Assembly (NCBI GenBank): GCA_015665455.1
Contig: JADFAD010000012.1
Span: forward strand, 1 to 64,000
Length of the DNA: 64,000 bases
Origin: Oceanospirillaceae bacterium
GTDB taxonomy: Bacteria; Pseudomonadota; Gammaproteobacteria; Pseudomonadales; Litoribrevibacteraceae
Direction: 5' to 3'
Position numbers and translations under genes: made by a program. Below, piece after piece: positions 26,665 to 36,878 of the stretch. The notes beneath the pieces were generated by a model. That model searched no databases and had not been told where the DNA came from. It was given only the letters and a program-made list of their open reading frames with translations. The stretch's first letter is position 1. Each line of letters starts with the position of its first letter.

Positions 26665-28653
26665 ATGATTATACAAAGTTATCGTCAAGATATTATATTT
26701 CTTAGAGCGCTATCTATACTTTTAGTGATTTTTTTTCACTTTGATTTATTATTCTTTACTTCTGGGTATGTAGGAGTAGATGTTTTTTTTGTCGTTAGTG
26801 GGTATGTAATAACAAATAAAATTTTTAAAGAGTGTGTTACAGAAACTTTTAGCTTTACTGGGTTTTATACCAGCCGGATTCGACGACTCTTTCCTGCACT
26901 TTTAACAGTTCTTCTTATAACAACACTTTTAGCCATAGTATTTTTGTCTAGTAGTTCTCTTAAATCTTATGGCTTGTCTTTATTTTTTTCTTCACTTAGC
27001 TTAGGAAATATATATTTTTGGTCGGAGTCCGGTTATTTTGAAATAAGTGCATTGTATAAACCGTTGTTGCATACTTGGTCTCTTGCTGTCGAAGAGCAAT
27101 TTTATTTGATATGGCCTGTTTTGTTTTATTTGATATTTAAATATTGTCGAAACTGGATCGTAGTTTTACTTGTTGTTATGACTACTCTGTCAATAATTCT
27201 TGTTGTGGTTTCTTTTTTTGAAGTTTTGATTGTTGACCGTTTATCCCAATTTTATTTGTTACCGTTTAGAATATATGAATTTTTATTTGGTGCTGTGATT
27301 GTGTTTTTTACTCGGAAACGGAAATCCAACTTCTTATTTATTTTTGGTGTATCTTTAATTGTTTTTTGTTCGGTTGGTCTTTTTTCTATTTCTGATGAGT
27401 ATTTAAGATTGTTGTCTGCCTTAGGTGCTTCTATATGTATATATAGTAGATCAGGGCTTGGAAATAGACTTGGGACAATGAATTCAGTTTCTTGGCTTGG
27501 ATCGAGAAGTTACTCTTTATATTTAATTCACTGGCCTCTTTGGTTTTTCTTTTTTTATTATTTTCAAAGTGCTCTAAGTTTAGATATTAAACTTTTTCTT
27601 TTTGTTTTTTTGGCTCTGTTATCTGAACTTCTTTATCGCTTTGTAGAAACAAAATTTAGGTATTCAAAGGGGATCTCCGTAGAACGCTTGTTAACATTAA
27701 CTGTTGCTATTTCTATTCTAGGGTTGCTTCTCTATTTTTTTAATGGGTTTCCTGAAAGAGTTGAGGATAAAAAAAATAGAATTGTAGATTACGCTACTAA
27801 ATATAAAGATGCTATAAACCCGAATCTTAATGATGCTAATATTGGCAAGTTGTTACTGGTTGGTGAGAGTCATTCTACTCATTTTGTTAACTTACTTCGA
27901 GGTTACTATAATAAGAAAGGGTATTTGGTGGATAATGTGGCTGTTAGCGGGTGTGTACCAGTTGTTGATACCTTTGTGGTGAATTCAGTTAATGATTATG
28001 AGGTAGATAAGAGGCAAGATAATTGTAAGCGCTTTAATCGCTTTAAGCTAAGATCACTCTTAAAAGAATATGATGGGGTTATCTTATCTGCTAGATGGTC
28101 GCTTTATACTGAAGATTCAATCAGCTCTTTTGAATCGCTTGAAGAAAGAACTTTTCGCTTAGTTGATTTGTCATTTAACGGTAAAGAGGGTCTTTCGTCA
28201 GAGAAATCACAATCTGTTTTTGAGTTGGCTATGAGGAATTGGGTAGAAGAGCTATCATCAATAAAAAAGCCCGTTTTACTTATGGGACAAGTCCCTCCTT
28301 TGGGAATAGACTTAAGGGATTGCATTGGTGCACCATGGAAAAGTATTACTGATTGTGAGCCTATGCTAAAAAGGACTGTGATTAAAGATAGATTTAGGAC
28401 TCATATGGAGTTATTCTACCGCCTTGATTTGTTGTATCCCAGTGTTGTTTTTGCTGATAGTTTCAGTCTTCTATGTGGCTCTAACTCGATTTTAAAGTGC
28501 CCTTTGTTTATTGAAGATGTTTTTCTTTATAGGGATGATGATCATATAAATATGAGGGCATCTGAACACTTGGTCAATTTATATCGTCCGCCTTTGGATC
28601 GCTTTTTTAACGTTCTAAAGGAACATGAACACAGTATCACAAGAAATAAATAG
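26665..28653 (+). CDS. Acyltransferase 3 with C-terminal SGNH domain (OafA-like)
   Basis: A two-domain O-acyltransferase. Residues about 1-370 form an acyltransferase-3 membrane domain: YRQDIIFLRALSILLVIFFH start, GYVGVDVFFVVSGYVI, FYTSRIRRLFPALL (about 70-83), HTWSLAVEEQFYLIWP (about 136-151) and GSRSYSLYLIHWPLW. After an eleventh helix comes a periplasmic SGNH hydrolase-like domain (about 390-662) with the nucleophile block GESHS near 398-402 and a late DDDHINM block near residue 625 holding Asp and His. This is the OafA/OatA layout, which O-acetylates surface sugars. It starts 4 bases after the SDR gene. Confidence 0.88.
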   Translation: MIIQSYRQDIIFLRALSILLVIFFHFDLLFFTSGYVGVDVFFVVSGYVITNKIFKECVTETFSFTGFYTSRIRRLFPALLTVLLITTLLAIVFLSSSSLKSYGLSLFFSSLSLGNIYFWSESGYFEISALYKPLLHTWSLAVEEQFYLIWPVLFYLIFKYCRNWIVVLLVVMTTLSIILVVVSFFEVLIVDRLSQFYLLPFRIYEFLFGAVIVFFTRKRKSNFLFIFGVSLIVFCSVGLFSISDEYLRLLSALGASICIYSRSGLGNRLGTMNSVSWLGSRSYSLYLIHWPLWFFFFYYFQSALSLDIKLFLFVFLALLSELLYRFVETKFRYSKGISVERLLTLTVAISILGLLLYFFNGFPERVEDKKNRIVDYATKYKDAINPNLNDANIGKLLLVGESHSTHFVNLLRGYYNKKGYLVDNVAVSGCVPVVDTFVVNSVNDYEVDKRQDNCKRFNRFKLRSLLKEYDGVILSARWSLYTEDSISSFESLEERTFRLVDLSFNGKEGLSSEKSQSVFELAMRNWVEELSSIKKPVLLMGQVPPLGIDLRDCIGAPWKSITDCEPMLKRTVIKDRFRTHMELFYRLDLLYPSVVFADSFSLLCGSNSILKCPLFIEDVFLYRDDDHINMRASEHLVNLYRPPLDRFFNVLKEHEHSITRNK

Positions 28654-28666
28654 CTGCAGGTGTAAT

Positions 28667-29233
28667 ATGGTTATAAGAATTTTGGACTTCCTTTTCTCTC
28701 TTTTTGGATTGTTTATCCTCTTTCCTATTATGTTATTAGTTTTCTTTGTTGGTCTTTTTGAATCGGGCTCGCCCGTGTTTGTTCAAACTCGTATGGGGAA
28801 AAATATGAAGCCATTCAAGCTTATTAAGTTTCGTACTATGAGAAAGGATACTGAGTCTGTAGCTAGCCATTTGGCTAGTAGTGGATCAATTACTAAAGTC
28901 GGGGCTTTTTTGCGTAGAACTAAAGTCGATGAACTACCTCAGTTGATTAATGTTTTGAAAGGTGATATGAGTCTTGTTGGGCCAAGACCTAACTTACTCA
29001 ATCAAAAATTATTAATTCATGAACGAAACTCTTTAAATGTTTATGACGTCTTACCTGGAATTACTGGGCTGGCTCAAATAAATAATATTGATATGTCAAC
29101 ACCTGAATTACTTGCTCAAAAAGATAGACTGATGATCGATACTCTCTCCATCAAAGGTTACTTGAATTTTATAGTGATGACAGTCACGGGTAAGGGAGGG
29201 GGGGATGCAGTAAAGCCTCATGATAAAGCTTAA
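28667..29233 (+). CDS. Small initiating sugar transferase (undecaprenyl-phosphate phosphoglycosyl transferase)
   Basis: This enzyme starts repeat-unit assembly by moving a sugar-1-phosphate to undecaprenyl phosphate on the inner face of the membrane. Features are one N-terminal re-entrant helix (about 6-29), then the core motifs QTRMGKNMKPFKLIKFRTM, RRTKVDELPQLINVLKGDMSLVGPRP and PGITGLAQI, all typical of the bacterial sugar transferase (PglC/WcaJ-core) family. At 188 residues it is the short, single-helix form without the extra WcaJ N-terminal membrane region. I chose ATG 28667, which has GCAGGTG just upstream; ATG 28625 lies within the previous gene. It probably uses a UDP-acetamido sugar made by the SDR and WbpM-like enzymes. 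Confidence 0.9.
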   Translation: MVIRILDFLFSLFGLFILFPIMLLVFFVGLFESGSPVFVQTRMGKNMKPFKLIKFRTMRKDTESVASHLASSGSITKVGAFLRRTKVDELPQLINVLKGDMSLVGPRPNLLNQKLLIHERNSLNVYDVLPGITGLAQINNIDMSTPELLAQKDRLMIDTLSIKGYLNFIVMTVTGKGGGDAVKPHDKA

Positions 29234-29317
29234 TGGGTTGTATTAATATGTTTTCATCTACCTGCAGGTTTTGTAAATGCTTCTATATCTTTTAGTGAAA
29301 TATTTTTAGGTTTTTGA

Positions 29318-31249
29318 ATGATTCATTTATTTTTCTCTGTGTCTCGTGTTTATAAGCGCCTTATATCTCTTTGTTATGATTTTTTTGCGCTTGTCTTTTC
29401 TTTCTGGGTTGCAGCAGTACTTCGTTTAGGTGATACAGATATCTATTTGAGTTTTATGGATTATCTTGCTGTTTTTGTTGCTGTTTTGTTAAGTTTGGTT
29501 GTTTTTACTCGTTTAGGTTTGTATCGAGCGGTACTTCGCTATATGAGTTCCCAAGCTGTTGTTTCCTTGTTAATTGGGGTTAGTGTTTCAACTGCTATCT
29601 TAATAGCAGTTGTTTACTTTACACACTCTTCTATTTCTCGAAGTGTACCTGTTATTTATTGGTTTATGGCATTGGTAGTTGTTGGTGGGCCTCGCTGGGT
29701 TGTACGTTATATTTTTGCACACAAGATGAAACATAAAAAACAGGCGGTCATTATTTTTGGAGCTGGCAGAGCGGGTAGGCAACTACTTACTTCATTGCAA
29801 TCGGGGGGGGAATATAAGGTAGTTGCATTCATTGATGAAGATCCAGGGAAGTATAGAACTGTAGTTCAGGGTGTTATGGTTTCTTCTTTTGTTGAGCTGC
29901 AAAGCTTGGTGGATAAACACTCTGTCAAGCAGGTTCTTCTTGCTTTAGGAAGTGCTAAAAAAGTTACACGTAGAGCTATTATTGATAAATTGATTCCTTT
30001 TCCTGTTGAGGTTTTAACAATACCTTCTATGGCTGATGTTGTTTCTGGCCGGGCTAGGATTGAAGAGCTAAAAGAGGTTGATATTGATGATTTGCTTGGT
30101 CGAGAATCCGTTGAACCTAATAAGCCATTATTACTACAGTGTATTGAGTCAAAGGTAGTTATGGTTACTGGGGCCGGTGGCTCCATTGGTTCTGAGCTAT
30201 GCCGTCAGATTTGTAAGTTAAACCCTAAATCATTGGTTCTTTTTGAACTTTCAGAATTCGCTTTGTACGCAATTGAAAGAGAGTTACTGACCTATCAAAA
30301 AAAGAATAATTTGAGTTTTTCTATTTATCCATTCTTGGGGTCAGTTCAACACAAAAAACGGCTTTGCGAGGTAATGAAGCTAACAGGTGCTCAAACAGTC
30401 TATCATGCTGCTGCATATAAACATGTGCCCTTAGTCGAATTAAACGTTATTGAGGGGGTGCGTAACAATGTTTTCGGTACGTGGTTTACTGCTGAAGCCG
30501 CAATTGAGGCTAAGGTTGAAACCTTTGTTCTAATTTCTACTGATAAGGCGGTGCGTCCAACTAATTTTATGGGGGCATCCAAGAGATTAGCTGAGCTAGT
30601 TTTACAAGCTAAGTCTTATGCTAATAATCATACAACCCGGTTTTCTATGGTTCGATTTGGTAATGTATTAGGGTCTTCTGGATCTGTTGTTCCTCTATTT
30701 CGATCACAGATCAAAGCCGGCGGTCCAATTACTTTAACTCACCCTGAAATAACTCGTTTCTTTATGACTATTCCTGAGGCATCACAGTTAGTTATACAAG
30801 CAGGAGCAATGGGTAAGGGGGGGGATGTTTTTGTTTTGGATATGGGCGAGTCAGTCAAAATAATGGATTTAGCTACTCGTATGGTTAACTTAATGGGGTT
30901 AACCGTGATATCTAAAAGTCAACCTGGTGATATTGAGATTATTCATACTGGTCTAAGGCCGGGTGAAAAGCTCTATGAAGAACTGTTGATAGGTGAAAAT
31001 GTCGAGGGGACTAGTCACCCTAAAATAATGACAGCATCAGAAGAGTATTTAGAATGGAGCGAAATGGAGGTTCTGCTTAAGAGGCTTGATCATGCCTGTC
31101 ACTCAATGGATTGTAATCGTGTTAAAGAGCTAATTTTATCTGCCCCTGTGGGCTATGATCCGCAGCATGGAGTTAAAGATATGTTATGGGAGTTTGTTAA
31201 TGATAACCCTTGTACGCCTAATATAACGAAAATTCCTAAGAATGCTTGA
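29318..31249 (+). CDS. wbpM: WbpM-type membrane-bound UDP-GlcNAc 4,6-dehydratase
   Basis: A 643-residue two-part enzyme of the WbpM/CapD/FlaA1 family. Four membrane helices occupy about residues 12-120, followed by a first Rossmann domain (VIIFGAGRAGRQLL, about 144-157) and then the catalytic SDR domain (about 280-570) with VVMVTGAGGSIGSELC, HAAAYKHVPLVE, STDKAVRPTNFMGASKR and RFGNVLGSSGSV. The family converts UDP-GlcNAc to the 4-keto-6-deoxy sugar that feeds quinovosamine or fucosamine synthesis. It is full length. Its place right after the initiating transferase is the usual end of O-antigen clusters in Pseudomonas relatives. An AT-rich gap of 272 bases then precedes ugd. Confidence 0.9.
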   Translation: MIHLFFSVSRVYKRLISLCYDFFALVFSFWVAAVLRLGDTDIYLSFMDYLAVFVAVLLSLVVFTRLGLYRAVLRYMSSQAVVSLLIGVSVSTAILIAVVYFTHSSISRSVPVIYWFMALVVVGGPRWVVRYIFAHKMKHKKQAVIIFGAGRAGRQLLTSLQSGGEYKVVAFIDEDPGKYRTVVQGVMVSSFVELQSLVDKHSVKQVLLALGSAKKVTRRAIIDKLIPFPVEVLTIPSMADVVSGRARIEELKEVDIDDLLGRESVEPNKPLLLQCIESKVVMVTGAGGSIGSELCRQICKLNPKSLVLFELSEFALYAIERELLTYQKKNNLSFSIYPFLGSVQHKKRLCEVMKLTGAQTVYHAAAYKHVPLVELNVIEGVRNNVFGTWFTAEAAIEAKVETFVLISTDKAVRPTNFMGASKRLAELVLQAKSYANNHTTRFSMVRFGNVLGSSGSVVPLFRSQIKAGGPITLTHPEITRFFMTIPEASQLVIQAGAMGKGGDVFVLDMGESVKIMDLATRMVNLMGLTVISKSQPGDIEIIHTGLRPGEKLYEELLIGENVEGTSHPKIMTASEEYLEWSEMEVLLKRLDHACHSMDCNRVKELILSAPVGYDPQHGVKDMLWEFVNDNPCTPNITKIPKNA

Positions 31250-31521
31250 ATGCTTATATTTTAATTCTATTTTCAAGCTTCGATGATTTCTCCTTTAAAG
31301 GGTTCTTTCATGCTCTAGGCTATGTTATTACATTATCATTGTTTTATTAATGTTCTTGTTGGTTGTTTTAAAGGTATCAACTTCTTATTTAGTTTGGTAT
31401 TTGATAATTAAGTTTAGATTTTACCTGATTCTGATGAGTTCTAAGTTTTGATATGGCCTTTTACTAAAGTCCTTGAGTATCTTATTTAGTTGTAATTAAT
31501 TTTAAATGGAGTTAAACGTAT

Positions 31522-32688
31522 ATGAAAATTGCTGTGGCTGGTATTGGCTATGTAGGTCTTTCCAATGCTGTACTTTTGGCTCAACATCACGAAGTTGTGG
31601 CTATTGATCTGATACCTGAAAAGATTGAAGCGCTAAATAATAAACAATCACCTATTGTTGATTCAGAAATAGAGAGTTATCTAGTTAATAAGTCGTTGAA
31701 CTTATTAGCTACAAGTGATAAGGCGTTGGCATATGGGCATGCTGATTATGTGATTATTGCAACTCCTACTGACTATGATATAGAAACTAATTACTTTAAT
31801 ACTAAATCAGTGGAAGCTGTTATTTCTGATGTATTGGAAGTAAACCCTTCTGCTGTGATGGTTATTAAGTCAACAGTGCCTGTTGGTTACACTAAATCAG
31901 TTAAGGAAAAGTTTGGTATAGAGAATATCATATTTTCGCCTGAATTCTTAAGAGAGGGGTTAGCTTTGTATGATAATTTGCACCCTTCTAGAATCATTGT
32001 TGGTGAGCAAAGTGAGAGAGCAGGAATCTTTGCTGATTTACTAAAGCAAGGCGCTGTGAAAGAAGATGTTCCCGTCCTATTTGTAGATTCAACAGAAGCG
32101 GAGGCTGTGAAGCTATTTTCAAACACCTATCTTGCGTTGAGAGTCTCATACTTTAACGAGTTGGATACCTATGCTGAAACACATGGTTTGAATACCCGAC
32201 AAATCATTGAGGGTGTGAGTTTAGATCCTCGTATTGGTAGTCATTATAATAATCCATCCTTTGGGTATGGCGGCTATTGTTTACCAAAAGATACAAAGCA
32301 ACTTCGAGCGAATTATGATGACGTACCCAATGAAATTATTGGTGCGATCGTTGATGCAAATACAACTCGTAAAGATTTTATTGCAGATTCTATCCTTAAG
32401 AGAAATCCAAAAGTTGTTGGGATTTACCGTCTAATTATGAAATCTGGTTCTGATAACTTTAGGGCGTCAGCAATACAGGGGGTTATGAAGCGTATTAAAG
32501 CTAAGGGGGTTGAGGTTGTGGTTTATGAGCCTGTTCTTGAGCAAGAAGAGTTCTTTTATTCGGAAGTTATGACAGATCTTGATAGGTTTAAAGCAAAGGC
32601 TGATGTTATAGTGTCCAATAGAATGGTACACGAATTAGTTGATGTCGTTGATAAAGTTTATACTCGCGATGTTTTTAATGCTGATTAA
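31522..32688 (+). CDS. ugd: UDP-glucose 6-dehydrogenase
   Basis: Oxidises UDP-glucose twice with NAD to give UDP-glucuronate for acidic polysaccharides. The 388 residues equal the length of E. coli Ugd. It has the NAD-binding [13 protein letters not shown] (4-16), [19 protein letters not shown] and the catalytic Cys253 in [12 protein letters not shown], then a C-terminal UDP-binding domain with [15 protein letters not shown]. The ATG is preceded by a GGAG ribosome site. It lies after a 272-base gap, so it may have its own promoter, but it points the same way as the polysaccharide genes and galE follows 36 bases later. Confidence 0.93.
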   Translation: MKIAVAGIGYVGLSNAVLLAQHHEVVAIDLIPEKIEALNNKQSPIVDSEIESYLVNKSLNLLATSDKALAYGHADYVIIATPTDYDIETNYFNTKSVEAVISDVLEVNPSAVMVIKSTVPVGYTKSVKEKFGIENIIFSPEFLREGLALYDNLHPSRIIVGEQSERAGIFADLLKQGAVKEDVPVLFVDSTEAEAVKLFSNTYLALRVSYFNELDTYAETHGLNTRQIIEGVSLDPRIGSHYNNPSFGYGGYCLPKDTKQLRANYDDVPNEIIGAIVDANTTRKDFIADSILKRNPKVVGIYRLIMKSGSDNFRASAIQGVMKRIKAKGVEVVVYEPVLEQEEFFYSEVMTDLDRFKAKADVIVSNRMVHELVDVVDKVYTRDVFNAD

Positions 32689-32724
32689 TTTCGTATCTTT
32701 TAAGCGGACTTTAGATAGTATTTT

Positions 32725-33744
32725 ATGAGTAAGTCAATATTGGTAACTGGCGGTGCTGGTTATATTGGAAGTCACACTGTTTTGTTACTACTTCAGGCTG
32801 GTTATACAGTTGTTGTTGTAGATAACTTAAGTAACTCAAGTGAAGAATCATTACTTAGAGTTTCGAGAATAACCTCTCGAGCCGTTAAGTTCTATGATGT
32901 TGATATTCGCGACTATGATGCTTTGGAAAGGGTTTTTAAAGATTATAAGTTTGATTTTGTTATACACTTTGCTGGTTTAAAAGCCGTTGGAGAGTCAGTA
33001 AATCAACCTTTGAGCTATTACAGGAATAACGTTGAGGGTACATTGACTCTTTGTCGTGTAATGAATAAATATAATGTGAAGTCAATAGTCTTTAGTTCTT
33101 CCGCGACTGTTTACGGTAACCCTGATTCTGTTCCTATTTCAGAGAACTTCCCAACTTCGGCAACTAATCCCTATGGCCGCTCTAAGCTAATTGTTGAACA
33201 AGTCTTTCAGGACTTATATGTCTCTGATTCGGATTGGAATATTTCTTTATTGAGGTATTTTAATCCAGTAGGTGCTCACCCAAGTGGCTTAATAGGTGAA
33301 AACCCTAGTGGTATACCTAATAACTTGATGCCTTATATTGCTGAAACTGCTATTGGAAAGCGGGATAAATTGTCTGTGTTTGGTGGGGACTATAATACTC
33401 ACGATGGGACTGGTGTACGGGACTATATTCATGTAATGGATCTCGCTGAAGGTCATTTAAAAGCTATAGACTTTCTACAAGAGTCTAAAGGCTTGCATAT
33501 TCACAATCTTGGTACAGGTAAGGGGTATAGTGTACTTGATATGGTAAATGCTTTTAGTGCTGTTTCAGGGATGGCCGTATCCTATGAAATTATTGAAAGG
33601 CGTAGCGGTGATATTGCTGAATGTTATGCTGATCCAACGAAAGCACAAAAAGAGTTGAATTGGACAGCAACACGTTCTATTGAAGATATGTGCCGGGATA
33701 CATGGAGCTGGCAGAGTAAAAATCCTAACGGATATTCTGATTGA
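32725..33744 (+). CDS. galE: UDP-glucose 4-epimerase
   Basis: Interconverts UDP-glucose and UDP-galactose (sometimes also the N-acetyl forms). At 339 residues it has the expected length. Motifs are VTGGAGYIGSHTV (NAD binding, about 7-19), HFAGLKAVGES, SSSATVYG (about 124-131) and the catalytic Tyr-x3-Lys in NPYGRSKLIVEQ, then THDGTGVRDYIHVMDLAEGH. It follows ugd closely and closes the sugar-nucleotide block; the next element downstream is a tRNA promoter. No strong terminator is visible after the stop. Confidence 0.93.
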   Translation: MSKSILVTGGAGYIGSHTVLLLLQAGYTVVVVDNLSNSSEESLLRVSRITSRAVKFYDVDIRDYDALERVFKDYKFDFVIHFAGLKAVGESVNQPLSYYRNNVEGTLTLCRVMNKYNVKSIVFSSSATVYGNPDSVPISENFPTSATNPYGRSKLIVEQVFQDLYVSDSDWNISLLRYFNPVGAHPSGLIGENPSGIPNNLMPYIAETAIGKRDKLSVFGGDYNTHDGTGVRDYIHVMDLAEGHLKAIDFLQESKGLHIHNLGTGKGYSVLDMVNAFSAVSGMAVSYEIIERRSGDIAECYADPTKAQKELNWTATRSIEDMCRDTWSWQSKNPNGYSD

Positions 33745-33776
33745 GTCTCTTTCTTTAAAAACTCTAACAAAAACAG

Positions 33777-33804
33777 TTGACGGGTGTGAATGCATACGTA
33801 TAAT
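33777..33804 (+). promoter_or_regulatory. Sigma-70 promoter of tRNA-Leu
   Basis: TTGACG at 33777-33782 and a perfect TATAAT at 33799-33804 are separated by 16 bases. The expected start of transcription is about 40 bases before the mature tRNA. Confidence 0.8.
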
Positions 33805-33852
33805 GCGTCTCACTCTTTAACGGAAGAGCTAAAGCTTTTTCGTATCTAAAGT

Positions 33853-33937
33853 GCCAGTGTGGTGAAATTGGTAGACACGTCGGATTCAAAATCCGATTTC
33901 TTCGGAAGTGGCGGTTCGAGTCCGCCCACTGGTACCA
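33853..33937 (+). tRNA. tRNA-Leu (anticodon CAA)
   Basis: An 85-base class II tRNA with encoded CCA at 33935-33937. The 7-bp acceptor stem pairs GCCAGTG with CACTGGT (first pair G-T). The anticodon arm has a TTCAAAA loop giving CAA, which reads UUG. A long variable arm (TTTCTTCGGAAG) and a GGTTCGAGTCC T-arm are present. It stands before queA, an arrangement known from pseudomonads. Confidence 0.95.
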
Positions 33938-34060
33938 TTCTTAATTTGTTTTTCTAAGCTTTATCTAATTCCTTTTTCTGTGTTTTTCCGTTAAGCTACT
34001 GTCCCGTTTTTACGCTCAGCTTGGGCTCTTTATCTTGTTGTTGGTAGTGTATTTTCTCTT

Positions 34061-35104
34061 ATGGACGTTTCCCAGTTTGATTTTGATTTACCCAAAGAAC
34101 TAATTGCTAGTCAGCCGTTAGCAAATCGAAGCTCATCACGTTTGCTAGTCGTGAATGATGATGAATCTAATTCCCATCTGCAGTTTACTGATGTCTTTGG
34201 GTTGCTAAATTCAGGTGATTTACTTGTTTTTAATGATACGAAAGTTATTCCTGCCAGGATGTTTGGGCAAAAAGAATCAGGTGGGAAAATTGAAGTGCTT
34301 ATTGAGCGTGTTTTAGATGATCGAAATGCACTTGCCCATGTTCGTTCAAATCGTTCCCCAAAACCAGGCGCTCGTATTCTTCTTGAGGGCAAGCAGTGGG
34401 TTGAAGTGGTTGGTCGTTCAGATGCTTTATTCCAATTGAGATTTGATGATCAAGGTTGGTCTGTATTGCAGGCGTTAGAGGAACTTGGTCATATGCCTCT
34501 ACCGCCCTATATGGAGCGAGAAGATCAGTTGGAGGATCGCGAACGTTATCAGACGGTATACGCTGACAAGCCGGGGGCAGTTGCGGCCCCTACAGCAGGT
34601 TTGCATTTTGATGATGAATTACTTGCTCGATTACAAGCAAAGGGGGTTGAGTTCGCTTATGTTACTCTGCACGTCGGGGCAGGTACGTTTCAGCCAGTTA
34701 AGGTTGAAAAGATAAGCGATCATGTGATGCATTCAGAGTATATTGAAGTAAGTGAAAACGTCTGTAATCAAGTAAAATCATGTAAGGCTCGCGGTGGTAG
34801 AGTTGTCGCGGTAGGTACAACGAGTGTGAGAAGCCTTGAATCTGCATGCTGGAAAAGCTCATTGCCAAACGCTGAAATTTCTCCATATTATGGCGAAACG
34901 GATATTTTTATTAATCCAGGTTATAACTGGAATGTTGTGGATTGTATGATTACTAATTTTCATTTACCTGAATCAACGTTAATAATGCTTGTTTCTGCGT
35001 TTTCGGGTTATGAAAATATCATGTCTTCTTATAAAGAGGCAATTAAGGAAAAATATCGATTTTTTAGTTATGGTGACGCAATGTTTTTAACTAAAAAAGT
35101 CTAA
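34061..35104 (+). CDS. queA: S-adenosylmethionine:tRNA ribosyltransferase-isomerase
   Basis: QueA transfers the ribosyl part of SAM to preQ1-modified tRNA to make epoxyqueuosine. The 347-residue protein starts with [25 protein letters not shown] and has the family segments [45 protein letters not shown] and [11 protein letters not shown], and ends in FGDAMF-like SYGDAMFL. It directly precedes tgt, the enzyme for the preceding step of the queuosine pathway, and yajC-secD-secF follow, the order found in many gammaproteobacteria. Confidence 0.95.
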   Translation: MDVSQFDFDLPKELIASQPLANRSSSRLLVVNDDESNSHLQFTDVFGLLNSGDLLVFNDTKVIPARMFGQKESGGKIEVLIERVLDDRNALAHVRSNRSPKPGARILLEGKQWVEVVGRSDALFQLRFDDQGWSVLQALEELGHMPLPPYMEREDQLEDRERYQTVYADKPGAVAAPTAGLHFDDELLARLQAKGVEFAYVTLHVGAGTFQPVKVEKISDHVMHSEYIEVSENVCNQVKSCKARGGRVVAVGTTSVRSLESACWKSSLPNAEISPYYGETDIFINPGYNWNVVDCMITNFHLPESTLIMLVSAFSGYENIMSSYKEAIKEKYRFFSYGDAMFLTKKV

Positions 35105-35162
35105 GTTTGAAGTTGAACTTGTTTTTTAAAGTTTAGTCTCTATTAAAGCTATGTATTAATGA

Positions 35163-36323
<1,161 letters not shown>

Positions 36324-36389
36324 TTTTTTTATGATCTGTTGAGCGTTCAATAGATCCAAGTTTTAGTTTGTTAACAAAGGAGTAATTCA

Positions 36390-36731
36390 GTGAGCTTTTT
36401 TATTTCTCAGGCAGTGGCCGAAGGTGCAGCAGCGGCACAACCAGCAGGTCCAAGTGCTGTAGGTCAGTTGGTCATGTTGGGTGGTTTTGTTTTAATTTTT
36501 TATTTTCTTTTGTGGCGTCCGCAATCTAAGCGAGCAAAAGAACATAAGGATTTGATTGGTAATATTGGTAAGGGTGATGAAGTAGCAACGAATGGCGGTA
36601 TGTTAGGTAAGATTACTGCTGTTACTGATGATTATGTTGCTCTTGAAATTGCTGATAATACTGAAATCAAGGTACAGAAGGTTGCTGTTACAGCTGTTTT
36701 GCCTAAAGGTACAATTAAGTCAGTAAAGTAA
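36390..36731 (+). CDS. yajC: Sec translocon accessory protein YajC
   Basis: YajC is a single-span inner-membrane protein that associates with SecD-SecF. It has 113 residues: a short N terminus rich in Ala, one membrane helix (about 26-44, LVMLGGFVLIFYFLLW), then RPQSKRAKEHKDLIGNIGKGDEVATNGG, the family hallmark, and a small beta-rich tail. The start is GTG with AGGAG 8 bases upstream. It lies between tgt and secD. Confidence 0.95.
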   Translation: MSFFISQAVAEGAAAAQPAGPSAVGQLVMLGGFVLIFYFLLWRPQSKRAKEHKDLIGNIGKGDEVATNGGMLGKITAVTDDYVALEIADNTEIKVQKVAVTAVLPKGTIKSVK

Positions 36732-36878
36732 TTCGATTGGGGTGTTAATAGTATCAACTATCTATTATCTATCGGGTTTATTTAAAGAGAAAAGTATACG
36801 GCTGGTTTAATCCAGTCGTTATTGTTTTTAGATTGAGGGCGTTCGTGCTCTCATTCAGGATGAAAGTAAGGCACGAAA

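Noticed and set aside
29866-30186. Reverse-strand open frame inside wbpM (and similar antisense frames elsewhere)
   Set aside because: These lie entirely within strongly supported genes on the other strand and lack ribosome sites or recognisable domains.
31250-31521. A gene in the gap between wbpM and ugd
   Set aside because: The 272 bases are AT-rich with no frame of useful length and no recognisable RNA structure; at most it holds a promoter for ugd that I could not define.
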